A stretch of 64,000 bases of DNA from Jiangella aurantiaca (GTDB taxonomy: Bacteria > Actinomycetota > Actinomycetes > Jiangellales > Jiangellaceae): assembly GCF_004349105.1 (NCBI RefSeq), contig NZ_SMLB01000019.1, positions 36,853-100,852 on the forward strand. The letters run 5' to 3'. Under the pieces are notes generated by a model. That model searched no databases, was not told the DNA's origin, and saw only the letters and a list, made by a program, of their open reading frames with translations. A program made the translations under genes and the position numbers. The stretch's first letter is position 1, and each line of letters starts with the position of its first letter. This document shows, one piece after another, positions 27,212 through 36,548 of this stretch.

Positions 27212-29443
27212 ATGCAGAACATACTGGACAGCGTTGATCCCTTCATCGGCACCATGGCCACCGACCTGCCGCCCGCTCAGGGGCTGGCCGCGACGTGGTG
27301 GTGGCCGAAGGCGCAGGTCGGCAACACCCACCCCGGCGCGAGCTACCCGCTGGGCATGGTGTCGGCGTGCGCCTACTCCGGCGCGTACCCGACCGGCTAC
27401 GGGGTCTACCGCATCAGCACCGAGGGCCAGCCGACGCAGCTGTACGAGCGGAACCAGGCGTCCGGGTTCACGCATTTCCAGCAGTCCGGCACCGGCGCGA
27501 TCCGCAAGTACTACAACTACTTCCGCGTCACCCCGATGATCGAACCGCTCGACGCGCTCGGCACGCTCTGGCAGCTGCATGACGAGGTCGCGGAGCCGGG
27601 GTACTACGCGGCGACGCTTGACACCGGCGTTCGCTGCGAGGTGACCGTCGGGGCGAAGACGGCCGTCCATCGGTACACGTTTCCCGAGAGCCGCAGCGCC
27701 CGCGTCGTCGTCGACTTCTCGTACGGCGGGCTGGCCATCGAGCACGGCCGCACCGTGCCGCTGCGCGCCCACATGCAGAGCCTCGGGCGCGGCCAGGCCG
27801 AGGGCACCCTCGTCATGGAGGGCGTGCCGCTGTCGGTCTTCATCGAGGCCGACACCCCGGACTGGCGGCAGCTCCTCTGGTACGACCGTCGGCTGGTCGA
27901 CGGCGGGACGCGGCTGGACTTCGACTACATCCGGCGGACGACGCTGCGGCCGTTCGGCCTGATCCTCATGGGGCCGGCGGTCGCCGGGCAGACGGTCGAG
28001 CTGAAGATGGGCTTCTCGCTGCGCGGGACGGAGCAGGCGCGGGCGAACCTGGCGGAGGAGCTCGGCCTGGGCCGAACCCGGTTCGACAAGTGCCGGTCGC
28101 GCACCCGCAAGAAGTGGTCGTCCTCCTTCGACCAGGTGAAGGTCGACGGCGGGACGCCCGCGCGGCGGACGGTGTTCGCCACCAGCCTGTACCACTCGCT
28201 CATCAAGCCGTGCTTCGCCGACGACGAGAGCCCGTTCTGGCCGACGTCTGGGCCGTTCGTGTTCGACATCTGCACGATGTGGGACATCTACAAGACGCAG
28301 ATCCCGCTGATCACCGCGCTCGAGCCGAGGAAGGGCTCGGCGCTGCTGGAGTCGCTGATCCGGGTCTGCGAGGAGGAGGGCAACTTCCCGATCGGCTACC
28401 GCATGGCCAAGGGCGCGGACCGGTTCTTCCGTCAGGGCAGCGCGCTGGCGCATACGGCGCTCGCCGACGGATACCTGCTCGGCCTGGATGGCATCGACTG
28501 GGACTGGGCCCTGGTGCACATGCAGGACGACCTGCGGCGGGTGTACGGCGAGGACTTCCTGGAGAAGGACATCGCCCACCCGATCACGCACACGCTGGAT
28601 CTCGCCTACGGCTACCACTGCACCGCGGTCATCGCTCGCGGCCTCGGCGACCGCCGGCTCGGCGACGAGCTGGAACAGCGGGCCCGGTACTGGGTCAACG
28701 CGTTCGACCGGGAGACCGGGCTGCTGAAGAAGTCGACGTACTACGAGGGCGGCCGGTGGAACTACTCGTTCCGCCTCCTGCACGACATGGCCGCGCGGAT
28801 CGCACTGGCCGGCGGTGACGACCGGTTCGTGCACATGCTCGACGGGTTCTTCGGCTACGGGCAGCCGCCGGTCCGGCAGCTCGGCACGCCGCCGTTCGCG
28901 GACGAGTACAGCGCGGGCGCTGCGCTGCACCGGTTCGAGGGGCTGAACAACGAGCCGGACATGGAGGCGCCGTGGGCCTACCACTACGCGGGCCGGCCGG
29001 ACCGGACGGCCGAGATCGTCCACGCGGCGCTCACGTACCAGTTCGCGCCGACCCCCGGCGGGCTGCCGGGCAACGACGACTCCGGCGCGCTGAGCTCGTG
29101 GTACGTGTGGGCGTCGCTGGGTCTGTTCCCCGTCGCCGGGCAGAACCTGTTCCTGGTGAACACGCCGGCGTTCGCCACGGCGAGCCTGGAGATCGGCGGC
29201 AACGAGTTCCTCATCGAGACGATCGGGCACCGCGAGACCCCGATCAGCAGCGAGACGGGAACCCCATCGGCACCGCAGTTCGTCCAATCGGCAACTTTCA
29301 ACGGCAAGCCGCTCGACGGCGGATTCATCACAGGGAACGAGCTGCACGGCGGGGGCCGCCTGCAGATCGAACTGGGCCCGGAACCCTCGGCCTGGGCGAC
29401 GAAGGTGCGTCCGCCGTCGGTCTCGGACCGTACAGACGGTTAG
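27212..29443 (+). CDS. Glycoside hydrolase family 92 (alpha-mannosidase type), cytoplasmic
   Basis: The 743-residue product matches GH92 along its length: an N-terminal beta-sandwich opening with VDPFIGT and NTHPG, then an (alpha/alpha)6 barrel with TMWDIYKTQIPL, YYEGGRWNYSF (general-acid Glu about 512), NEPDMEAPWAYHYAG and GNDDSGALSSWYVW (Asp 622/623, base region). GH92 enzymes are calcium-dependent exo-alpha-mannosidases. No signal peptide is present, so it acts in the cytoplasm or is released by lysis. The GT4 gene starts 19 bp downstream, likely in the same transcript; the pair may handle a mannose-containing glycoconjugate. Confidence 0.93.
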   Translation: MQNILDSVDPFIGTMATDLPPAQGLAATWWWPKAQVGNTHPGASYPLGMVSACAYSGAYPTGYGVYRISTEGQPTQLYERNQASGFTHFQQSGTGAIRKYYNYFRVTPMIEPLDALGTLWQLHDEVAEPGYYAATLDTGVRCEVTVGAKTAVHRYTFPESRSARVVVDFSYGGLAIEHGRTVPLRAHMQSLGRGQAEGTLVMEGVPLSVFIEADTPDWRQLLWYDRRLVDGGTRLDFDYIRRTTLRPFGLILMGPAVAGQTVELKMGFSLRGTEQARANLAEELGLGRTRFDKCRSRTRKKWSSSFDQVKVDGGTPARRTVFATSLYHSLIKPCFADDESPFWPTSGPFVFDICTMWDIYKTQIPLITALEPRKGSALLESLIRVCEEEGNFPIGYRMAKGADRFFRQGSALAHTALADGYLLGLDGIDWDWALVHMQDDLRRVYGEDFLEKDIAHPITHTLDLAYGYHCTAVIARGLGDRRLGDELEQRARYWVNAFDRETGLLKKSTYYEGGRWNYSFRLLHDMAARIALAGGDDRFVHMLDGFFGYGQPPVRQLGTPPFADEYSAGAALHRFEGLNNEPDMEAPWAYHYAGRPDRTAEIVHAALTYQFAPTPGGLPGNDDSGALSSWYVWASLGLFPVAGQNLFLVNTPAFATASLEIGGNEFLIETIGHRETPISSETGTPSAPQFVQSATFNGKPLDGGFITGNELHGGGRLQIELGPEPSAWATKVRPPSVSDRTDG

Positions 29444-29462
29444 AAGACTCGGAGGTGTTGCC

Positions 29463-30731
29463 ATGAGCCGACCCACCCGCCGACTGGTGATCGTCGTACG
29501 CGCCGATCCAGTGATCTGCGGCCATTCGGGCGAGGCTCGCAACCTCGCCGAGGTCGCCCTCACCCGGGGGTTCGACGACGTCCGCATCGTGACTTGGCCG
29601 ATCCCCGCGCTGCAGGCCGCGGGCCTCCCGCTCAAGCCGCTGGACTCGATCCTCCCGTACAGCGCTGGCATCACCGTCGAACGTCCCGAGCCGGTCGGCG
29701 ACTATCGCGTCCCCGACGGCCGGTACGTGCTGGGCCTGACCAGCCGGTTGTATGAGCTGTTCAGCGACGGTGTCCCGACGATGTGCATCTCGATGTACCT
29801 GACGCCGCACACGAACGCCGTCCTCGAGGCGCTGCGCGGCGCCCGGGCCAGCGGCGCCGGGTTCGACGTCACGACCATCGCCAAGGCGGTCGGCTCCGAC
29901 ATCACGAACATCGTCCGCACCAGCATCGCTGAGGGCCGGGCCGGCGCCGCGGCCTTCCTGCTCACGACGTTCCTGGCCAACGACGGATGCGTCGCGGTGT
30001 CGGAGTACACGCGCGACCTCATCATCGAGTCGGCGCGGCAGGTCGACGCCGCCTGCGGGACCCGGTTCGCCGAGGAGTGCGCGGCCCGGGTCAGCGTCAG
30101 CTACCCGCCCATCGACACCGGCGCGTACGTCGACCTCGACCCCGCCGCCGTCGACGAGGTGCTGGCCCGCCGCGGCCTCCGCCGCGACGGGTACGTGCTG
30201 TTCCTGTCGCGGGTCACGTTGGCGAAGGGGGTCGACGACCTCATCGCGGCCTACCAGGCGTCGGCCGCACGCGACCACGTCGCGCTGGTCGTCGCCGGGA
30301 CCGGGCCGGAGCTGCCGCAGATGCGCGCGCTGGCCGCCGGCGACGACCGCATCGTCTTCCTCACCGACGTCGGTGACGAAGAGAAGTCGCTGCTCATGAA
30401 CGGGAGCGCCGCCTTCGCGCTGCCCAGCAAGCCGCGGCCGGAGTTCGTCGAGACGTTCGGCATCGCGCTGGTCGAGGCGATGCTGGCCGGCGGCGGCCCG
30501 GTCATCACGACGACGACGGGCGGCATCCCGGAGTCCGTCGGCGACACCGCCATCGAGATCGCGACCGCCGACCCGGCCGGGCTCGCGGCGGCGCTCGACC
30601 GCGCGGTGCTGGAATTGACGCCCGAGGACCGGCGGGCGGCGGCGTTGCGGGCACGGGAGTACGCGATGCGGTTCGACCGTGTGCAGGTCTTCGACCGGCT
30701 CATCGACGACCTCGCCGTCCCGGCCGGCTGA
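29463..30731 (+). CDS. GT4-family glycosyltransferase
   Basis: A 422-residue protein with a clear GGAGG Shine-Dalgarno before ATG. The C-terminal half is a GT-B nucleotide-sugar domain: VLFLSRVTLAKGVDDLIAAY, VVAGTGPELPQMR, and the E-x7-E type segment PEFVETFGIALVEAM followed by a glycine-rich GGIPESVGD. The N-terminal half (about 1-200) is a Rossmann-like acceptor domain with no recognisable specificity. It probably transfers a hexose in the cytoplasm. Adjacency to GH92 hints at mannose metabolism, but the acceptor cannot be read from sequence. Confidence 0.88.
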   Translation: MSRPTRRLVIVVRADPVICGHSGEARNLAEVALTRGFDDVRIVTWPIPALQAAGLPLKPLDSILPYSAGITVERPEPVGDYRVPDGRYVLGLTSRLYELFSDGVPTMCISMYLTPHTNAVLEALRGARASGAGFDVTTIAKAVGSDITNIVRTSIAEGRAGAAAFLLTTFLANDGCVAVSEYTRDLIIESARQVDAACGTRFAEECAARVSVSYPPIDTGAYVDLDPAAVDEVLARRGLRRDGYVLFLSRVTLAKGVDDLIAAYQASAARDHVALVVAGTGPELPQMRALAAGDDRIVFLTDVGDEEKSLLMNGSAAFALPSKPRPEFVETFGIALVEAMLAGGGPVITTTTGGIPESVGDTAIEIATADPAGLAAALDRAVLELTPEDRRAAALRAREYAMRFDRVQVFDRLIDDLAVPAG

Positions 30732-30742
30732 TTATCCGGACA

Positions 30743-30796
30743 CACTGACAGAACGCTGACAGAACCTGGCGGAAAATCGTGCGGACTCTGTCAGTG
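30743..30796. promoter_or_regulatory. Direct/inverted repeat operator upstream of the oxidoreductase gene
   Basis: CTGACAGAAC occurs twice in direct orientation (30745-30754 and 30756-30765), offset by 11 bp, one helical turn. An exact inverted match, CACTGACAGA (30743-30752) to TCTGTCAGTG (30787-30796), encloses the set. Helical phasing favours a multimeric regulator site; the same arms could also form a transcript hairpin. Confidence 0.5.
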
Positions 30797-30876
30797 CGCA
30801 GGGGTTCAATGGTCTCCACGCCGGGCGGCACACCCATCCGGTCCGGCGTGGCGACCTCGAAGGAGAACCCTGCCCG

Positions 30877-32247
30877 ATGACCACGATCGACGTCTCCGCT
30901 GTCCGCACCCGATTCACCGGCCAGATCGTCGCCCCGGGCGACGACGGCTACGACCGCGCTCGCACCCTCTTCTACGGTGGCTTCGACCCCAAGCCGGCCG
31001 TCGTCATCCGCCCGTCCGATCCCGCCGAAGTGGCCGGCGTCATCGCGCTGGCCCGCGAGACCGGTCTCGACCTCGCTGTCCGCTGCGGCGGGCACAGCAT
31101 CGCCGGCCACAGCGTCGTCGACGGCGGCATCGTCCTCGACCTCGCCCACCTGCGCGCCATCGCCGTCGACGTCGACGAACGCACCGTGTGGGCACAGACC
31201 GGCCTTACGGCGGGCGACGTCACCAAGGCCGTCGCCGAGCGCGGGCTCGCGATCGGTTTCGGCGACACCGGCACCGTCGGCATCGGCGGCATCACCACCG
31301 GCGGGGGCGTCGGCTACCTCTCCCGCAAGTACGGCATGACGATCGACAACGTGCTGGCCGCCGAGGTCGTCACCGCCGACGGCCAGATCCTGCAGGTCGA
31401 CGCCGACAGTCATCCCGACCTCTTCTGGGCCGTCCGGGGCGGCGGCGGCAACTTCGGCGTGGTCACCCGGTTCAAGTACCAGCTGCACGAGCTGCCGGAG
31501 GTCGTGGGCGGCATGCTCCTGCTCCCGGCCACGCCCGAGGTGGTGCACGGATTCATCCGCGAGGCGGCCGCGGCGCCCGAGGAGCTGTCGGTCATCGTCA
31601 ACGTCATGCCGGCGCCGCCGATGCCGTTCGTGCCTGAGCACGTGCGCGGATCATTGGTCGTGCTCGGCCTGGTCTGCTACGCCGGCCCGGCCGAGGAGGG
31701 CGCGAAGGTGCTGGCGCCCATCCGCGCCCTGGCCGAGCCGATCGCCGACTTCGTCCGGCCCATCACCTACCCCGAGATGTTCCCGGAGGGCGAGGGCGGC
31801 GAGGAGTTCCACCCCACCGCCGCATCCCGCACCCTGTTCGCCGACGAGCTCGACCTCCCCCGGATCACACAGATCCTCGAGCGCCTGCGCACCGCGCCGG
31901 CGCCCATGCGGGTGACGCAGTTCCGGCCGCTCGGCGGCGCCATCTCCCGGGTCGCCGACGACGCGACGGCCTACGCCCACCGCGGGCGGGCGTTCATGGT
32001 GAACGTCGCCTCGTTCCTCGACGGCCCCGACACCAGGGCCGAGCGGGAACAGTGGGTGCTCGACACCGCCGCGATCGCCGAGAACGGCGCACCGGGCGCC
32101 TACGTCAACTTCCTCGGCGACGACGGGCCCGCGCGGGCGCGGGAGGCTTATCCGGGCGCTACGTGGGAGCGGCTCACGCAGGTGAAGCGGCAGTACGACC
32201 CGGACAACCTGTTCCACCGCAACGTCAACATCCCGCCGGCGAGCTGA
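30877..32247 (+). CDS. FAD-linked oxidoreductase with berberine-bridge (BBE) domain
   Basis: The 456-residue enzyme has a PCMH-type FAD domain (about 35-210): RCGGHSIAGHS carries the His expected to bind FAD covalently, followed by GFGDTGTVGIGGITTGGGVGYLS and DLFWAVRGGGGNFGVVT. The C-terminal BBE segment YVNFLGDDGPARAREAY...YDPDNLFHRN closes it. The usual second (cysteinyl) attachment site in the GGG-VGYL loop is not a Cys, so FAD is probably attached through His only. Such enzymes oxidise sugars, alcohols or secondary metabolites. There is no signal peptide. A good GAAGGAGAA Shine-Dalgarno precedes the ATG. Confidence 0.9.
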   Translation: MTTIDVSAVRTRFTGQIVAPGDDGYDRARTLFYGGFDPKPAVVIRPSDPAEVAGVIALARETGLDLAVRCGGHSIAGHSVVDGGIVLDLAHLRAIAVDVDERTVWAQTGLTAGDVTKAVAERGLAIGFGDTGTVGIGGITTGGGVGYLSRKYGMTIDNVLAAEVVTADGQILQVDADSHPDLFWAVRGGGGNFGVVTRFKYQLHELPEVVGGMLLLPATPEVVHGFIREAAAAPEELSVIVNVMPAPPMPFVPEHVRGSLVVLGLVCYAGPAEEGAKVLAPIRALAEPIADFVRPITYPEMFPEGEGGEEFHPTAASRTLFADELDLPRITQILERLRTAPAPMRVTQFRPLGGAISRVADDATAYAHRGRAFMVNVASFLDGPDTRAEREQWVLDTAAIAENGAPGAYVNFLGDDGPARAREAYPGATWERLTQVKRQYDPDNLFHRNVNIPPAS

Positions 32248-32636
32248 CGGTGGGAGGGTAGCGCCGGGGCGGGTGTGCTGTCGCCCGCCCGGCGACCGGA
32301 TCGAGGCCGAGCTCCGCGACAAGATCGGGCCCGCGCGACGACGTCGATCACGGAGAAACACCCCTTTCCCGCGCCTCGAAAGGGGTGTTTCCCCATGGTC
32401 ATCAAGGTTCGGGGCGCCGCGGCGCTCGCCGAGCGGGAGGTCACCGGCAGCCGGGTGTGACCGCCGGCGGCCGGGCCCGGCACCAGTAGCCGGGCCTGAC
32501 CAGCGGCATCTTTGCGCCATTGGCGCCTACCGGCCACGCAGAGTCCTTCCGCCACGGGCGGCGGCGGTGCCATCTTGTCCGGACCGGACATCCGGCACAT
32601 CTGGTACCGACCACGTCTCGCCCTGCAGGAGGAGCC
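32248..32636. other. Intergenic region with strong hairpin
   Basis: No gene is supported in these 389 bases. The region holds the hairpin at 32355-32391 and, at its end, the GCAGGAGGA Shine-Dalgarno of the first subtilase. Confidence 0.5.
32355..32391. terminator. 14-bp perfect hairpin (terminator or REP-like element)
   Basis: GAAACACCCCTTTC (32355-32368) and GAAAGGGGTGTTTC (32378-32391) form a perfect 14-bp stem with a 9-nt loop and no strong T-run. The flanking GATCACGGAG resembles GATCATGGAG at the 40369 hairpin, so it may belong to the same dispersed family. Confidence 0.6.
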
Positions 32637-35600
32637 GTGCGATCTCGCCGCCCGAGCCGCCCGAGCCGCCCAATCGTGACCGGAACCGCCGTCGCCGCGG
32701 TGGTCGCCGCCCTCCTGCCGGCGGCGACCGCCCCGGCCACCAGTGCTCCCGCCATCAGCCCACCCGCCGCCGAACCGGCCGCGACCGAACCGGCCGCCAG
32801 CAACGGCACCATCACGCTCCTCACCGGCGACGTCGTCACGGTCACCGAGGAGCCGACCGGCGAGCGCACCTACGCCGTCACGCCGGCGCCGCGGGAGAGC
32901 GGCCACGCGGTCACGTTCACCACCGTCTCGGACGGCGAGAGCTACTACGTGCTGCCGTCCGACGCGTTCGGACCCGTGGCCGCCGGCAGCGTGGACCAGC
33001 GGCTGTTCGACGTCGCGGCGCTCGCCGGCCAGGCGGCCGGCGACGGGCCGCCACCGGTCATCGTCCGCTACGCCGGTGCCCGCGCCGCCCGAACCGCCGT
33101 CGCCGGCCTGCCCGAGGAACCACGCCGCACCCTGGAGAGCATCGACGCCGTCGCGCTCGACCCCGCGGACCCGGACGACGGCGCCGCGCTCTGGGCCGCC
33201 CTCACCGAGCAGGGTCCGGCCGACGCCACCGCGCGGCTGAGCGCGAGCGTCACGCAGGTCTGGCTGGACGCCACCACCACGGCCAGCCTCGACGTCAGCG
33301 TTCCACACATCGGCGCGCCCGACGCGTGGGCGGCGGGGTACGACGGCGACGGCGTCACCGTCGCGGTCCTGGACACCGGGGTCGACGCCGGCCATCCAGA
33401 CCTTGCCGGCCAGGTGACGGCGACGCGGAACTTCACCGACACGGCGGCGGACCCGGCCGTCGTCACCGACGGCCACGGCCATGGCACTCACGTCGCCGCC
33501 ACGGTGGCGGGCACCGGGAACGCGGCCGGTGGTCACCCCGGAGTCGCTCCCGGCGCCGACCTGATGATCGGCAAGGTGCTCACCGACGGCGGCGAGGGCC
33601 TGCTGTCCTGGGTGATCGACGGCATGGAGTGGGCCGCGCACAACGGCGCCGACGTCGTCAACCTCAGCCTCAGCGCGCCTGCGACCGACGGCACCGACCC
33701 CGGCAGTCTCGCCGTGGATGCGCTCTCGGAACAGACCGGCACGCTGTTCGTCATCGCCGCCGGCAACGACGGCCGGAACCTCGCCGTGGGGACGCCCGGC
33801 GCCGCCGGCAGCGCGCTCACCGTCGGCGCCGTCGATGACAGCGACACCCTCGCCGACTTCTCCAACCGAGGTCCGCGCCGCGGCGACGCCGCGATCAAGC
33901 CGAACATCACCGCCCCCGGTGTCGGGGTCGTCGCCGCCCGCGCGGCCGGGACCAGCATGGGCACGCCGGTCAGCGACCTGCACACCAGCGCCAACGGCAC
34001 CTCGATGGCCACGCCGCACGTCGCCGGCGCCGCCGCGCTGCTGGCGCAGGCCCACCCGGACTGGGGTCAGCGCGAGCTCAGGGACGCCCTGGCCTCCACC
34101 GCCACGCCCGGCGAGTACACGCCGTTCCAGCAGGGCGCCGGCCGCATGGACGTGACCCGCGCGATCGGCCAGCGGGTGTACGGCCCGGTCAGCGTGGACT
34201 TCGGCCGCATCCCGAACCCGGCCACGGAGCCGGCCACGACGACGTTCACCTACCGCAACGAGACCGACGCCGAGGTGACCCTCGAGCTCAGCGTCACCGG
34301 CACCGGCTGGGACGGCCGTACCGTCCCGGCCGCGGCGGCCGCGCTCGACACCGCGACCCTCACCGTCCCGGCGCACGGCACCGCGACCGCGCGGTTCACC
34401 GTCGACCCGACCGCCCTCGAAGCCGGTGTCTACAGCGGCATCGTGACGGCGACGGCCGACGGCGTCATCGTCCGTACCCCGTGGAGCCTGTACGAGGGCG
34501 ACGTCACGCACACCATCGACGTGCAGGCGACCGACCGGCGCGGCGAGCCGGCGGACCCCGGCCTGCCGATCTGGGTGGTCAAGGCCGACCCCGGCTTCGA
34601 CGAGAACGACCCGTTCCGCACCTGGAGCCACTTCGCGTGGACCGACGGCGACGGCCGCGCCTCGTTCGAGGTCGCCGCCGGTGTGTACGACGTCTACGCC
34701 CAGATCACCACGTGGGACCTGCGCGCCACCGAGTCGACCATCGCGATCGCCGGCGAAGTGGAGGTCGGCGCCGACACCGCCGTCAGCCTCGACGCCCGCG
34801 ACGCGATCCTGCGCAACCCCGACGTCGGCGAGCCCGTGGACCTGCTGTTCGGCGAGGTGGGCGTGATCCGGAAGACGCCGGACGGGCGCACGTTCGTCCT
34901 CGGGGCGCTGTTCGACCAGTCCAGCGAATGGCGGCTCCACACGACGCCGACGCCCGAGCCGCGGCTCGGCGAGGCGGAGTCGTTCACCAAGTGGATCTAC
35001 GGCTCGGCCCTGGCCGACGTGCAGGCCGGGGGCATCCGGGTGCGACCGGAGTACTGGCCGCATCTGGCCGGGCCCGGGCTGGCCGGAAGCCGCACGCTGC
35101 CGCTCGTCTTCGCCGGCGACGGCACCGAAGCCGAGCTGCGGCCGGCCCGCGGCAAGCTCGCGCTGGTCCGCATCCGCATCCCCGCCGACGAGCCGTTCGA
35201 CTACGCGTATGCGCTGAACGCGATCCAGCGGGCCACCGACGCCGCCGTCGCCACCGGCGTGGCCGGGCTGCTGTTCTACACCGATGTGCCCGGTTCGCTG
35301 GGCATCCAGATCCGCGCCGACCGGCTGTTCCAGCTCGGCCTGAGCCACGACGAGGGCGAGGCGCTGCGCCGGGCGCTGGAGATCCGGCCGCGGCTGCGGC
35401 TCGACGTCGACGGCCGCCGCTCACCCGAGCGCGTCTACCACCTGCGGGTCGGCCACGACGGCGGCTTCCCGGCGACCGGCGAGCACCGCTTCACCCGCGA
35501 CGACCTGGCCACCGTCCCGTCCCGCTACCACACCGACACCGCCGGGCACGAAGGCACGCTGGCCTGGTTCGCGTTCAGCGCCAACATGGCCGACAGCGCC

Positions 35601-36503
35601 CAGATCGCGATCGGCGTCTACGGCGGCACCGAGCAGACCGAGCTCGTCGCCAGCACCGGCCCGCACCTGCGCTGGCTGCGTGAGGTCGCGATGGAGGGCG
35701 CCACGTTACGCACCTGGAACGAGTTCGAGCCCGGCGACCGGCTGCCGGCCGAGCGCTGGTTCGAGTCGCCGGTGCACTACGGCGCCCTCGACGTCGCCGG
35801 CGCCTACCCGACGACGCTGCGCTGCACGTTCTGCCGTCAGGGCGACCGGTTCGTCACCGGCCAGTACCGCCTCGACGGCCAGGCCGACCACTACCAGCAC
35901 GCCTGGTTCGACCAGCCGGTGACGCTGCTGTTCCACGGCACCGAGGAGATCCCGGTCCGCGGCTCGGTGAACCAGTGGTTCCAGCTGCCGCCCGGCACCG
36001 GCGACTACCGCCTGACCATGGACTACGTCCAGCCCGGCCCGCCCTACGGGCTGGCCACCCGGGTCGCGACGGAGTGGGAGTTCACCTCTGCGCCGCCGTC
36101 GCCGGGCCGGCTGCCCGAGGCGTACTCGTGCCCGGTCGCCGCGCTCACCGACCCGTGCGCGTTCCAGCCACTGCTGCAGATGCGGTGGGACCTGGGGCTC
36201 GACCTGCTCAACACCGCACCCGCCGGCCGCCGGCACACCGTCGAGGTGCATGCCGCGGCGCCTGGCGGCGGCCCTGTCGCCGACCGGCTGCGGGTCTGGT
36301 TCTCCGTCGACGACGGGGTCAGCTGGCGGCCCGCGCAGGTCCGGGCCGACGGCCGCCCGGGCAGCGGCGACTTCCGGGTCACCGTCCCGCATCCCGGCCT
36401 CGACGCCACGCACGGCCACGTCTGGCTGCGCACCGAGGCGTCGACGGCCGCCGGCGACTCCGTCACCCAGACGATCGAACGCGCCTACCGGCTCACCGGC
36501 TGA
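32637..36503 (+). CDS. Secreted S8 (subtilisin-like) serine peptidase, copy 1
   Basis: A 1,288-residue exported protease. GTG at 32637 follows GCAGGAGGA; longer starts lack a Shine-Dalgarno. A signal peptide (about 1-35) and a propeptide-like region (TITLLTGDVVTVT) precede the catalytic domain: Asp246 in AVLDTGVD, His282 in HGTHVA, the oxyanion Asn in AAGNDG, Ser456 in GTSMATPHVAG. After about residue 500 come a Fn3/CARDB-like domain and some 650 residues of beta-rich C-terminal region with a PA-like segment (KLALVRIRIPADE, GVAGLLFYTD). It is followed after 45 bp by a paralogue with the same architecture, probably cotranscribed. The substrate is unknown. Confidence 0.93.
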   Translation: MRSRRPSRPSRPIVTGTAVAAVVAALLPAATAPATSAPAISPPAAEPAATEPAASNGTITLLTGDVVTVTEEPTGERTYAVTPAPRESGHAVTFTTVSDGESYYVLPSDAFGPVAAGSVDQRLFDVAALAGQAAGDGPPPVIVRYAGARAARTAVAGLPEEPRRTLESIDAVALDPADPDDGAALWAALTEQGPADATARLSASVTQVWLDATTTASLDVSVPHIGAPDAWAAGYDGDGVTVAVLDTGVDAGHPDLAGQVTATRNFTDTAADPAVVTDGHGHGTHVAATVAGTGNAAGGHPGVAPGADLMIGKVLTDGGEGLLSWVIDGMEWAAHNGADVVNLSLSAPATDGTDPGSLAVDALSEQTGTLFVIAAGNDGRNLAVGTPGAAGSALTVGAVDDSDTLADFSNRGPRRGDAAIKPNITAPGVGVVAARAAGTSMGTPVSDLHTSANGTSMATPHVAGAAALLAQAHPDWGQRELRDALASTATPGEYTPFQQGAGRMDVTRAIGQRVYGPVSVDFGRIPNPATEPATTTFTYRNETDAEVTLELSVTGTGWDGRTVPAAAAALDTATLTVPAHGTATARFTVDPTALEAGVYSGIVTATADGVIVRTPWSLYEGDVTHTIDVQATDRRGEPADPGLPIWVVKADPGFDENDPFRTWSHFAWTDGDGRASFEVAAGVYDVYAQITTWDLRATESTIAIAGEVEVGADTAVSLDARDAILRNPDVGEPVDLLFGEVGVIRKTPDGRTFVLGALFDQSSEWRLHTTPTPEPRLGEAESFTKWIYGSALADVQAGGIRVRPEYWPHLAGPGLAGSRTLPLVFAGDGTEAELRPARGKLALVRIRIPADEPFDYAYALNAIQRATDAAVATGVAGLLFYTDVPGSLGIQIRADRLFQLGLSHDEGEALRRALEIRPRLRLDVDGRRSPERVYHLRVGHDGGFPATGEHRFTRDDLATVPSRYHTDTAGHEGTLAWFAFSANMADSAQIAIGVYGGTEQTELVASTGPHLRWLREVAMEGATLRTWNEFEPGDRLPAERWFESPVHYGALDVAGAYPTTLRCTFCRQGDRFVTGQYRLDGQADHYQHAWFDQPVTLLFHGTEEIPVRGSVNQWFQLPPGTGDYRLTMDYVQPGPPYGLATRVATEWEFTSAPPSPGRLPEAYSCPVAALTDPCAFQPLLQMRWDLGLDLLNTAPAGRRHTVEVHAAAPGGGPVADRLRVWFSVDDGVSWRPAQVRADGRPGSGDFRVTVPHPGLDATHGHVWLRTEASTAAGDSVTQTIERAYRLTG

Positions 36504-36548
36504 TCCCACCGCAGCACCGGCCCCATCCCGCCGAGAGAGGACAACGCG

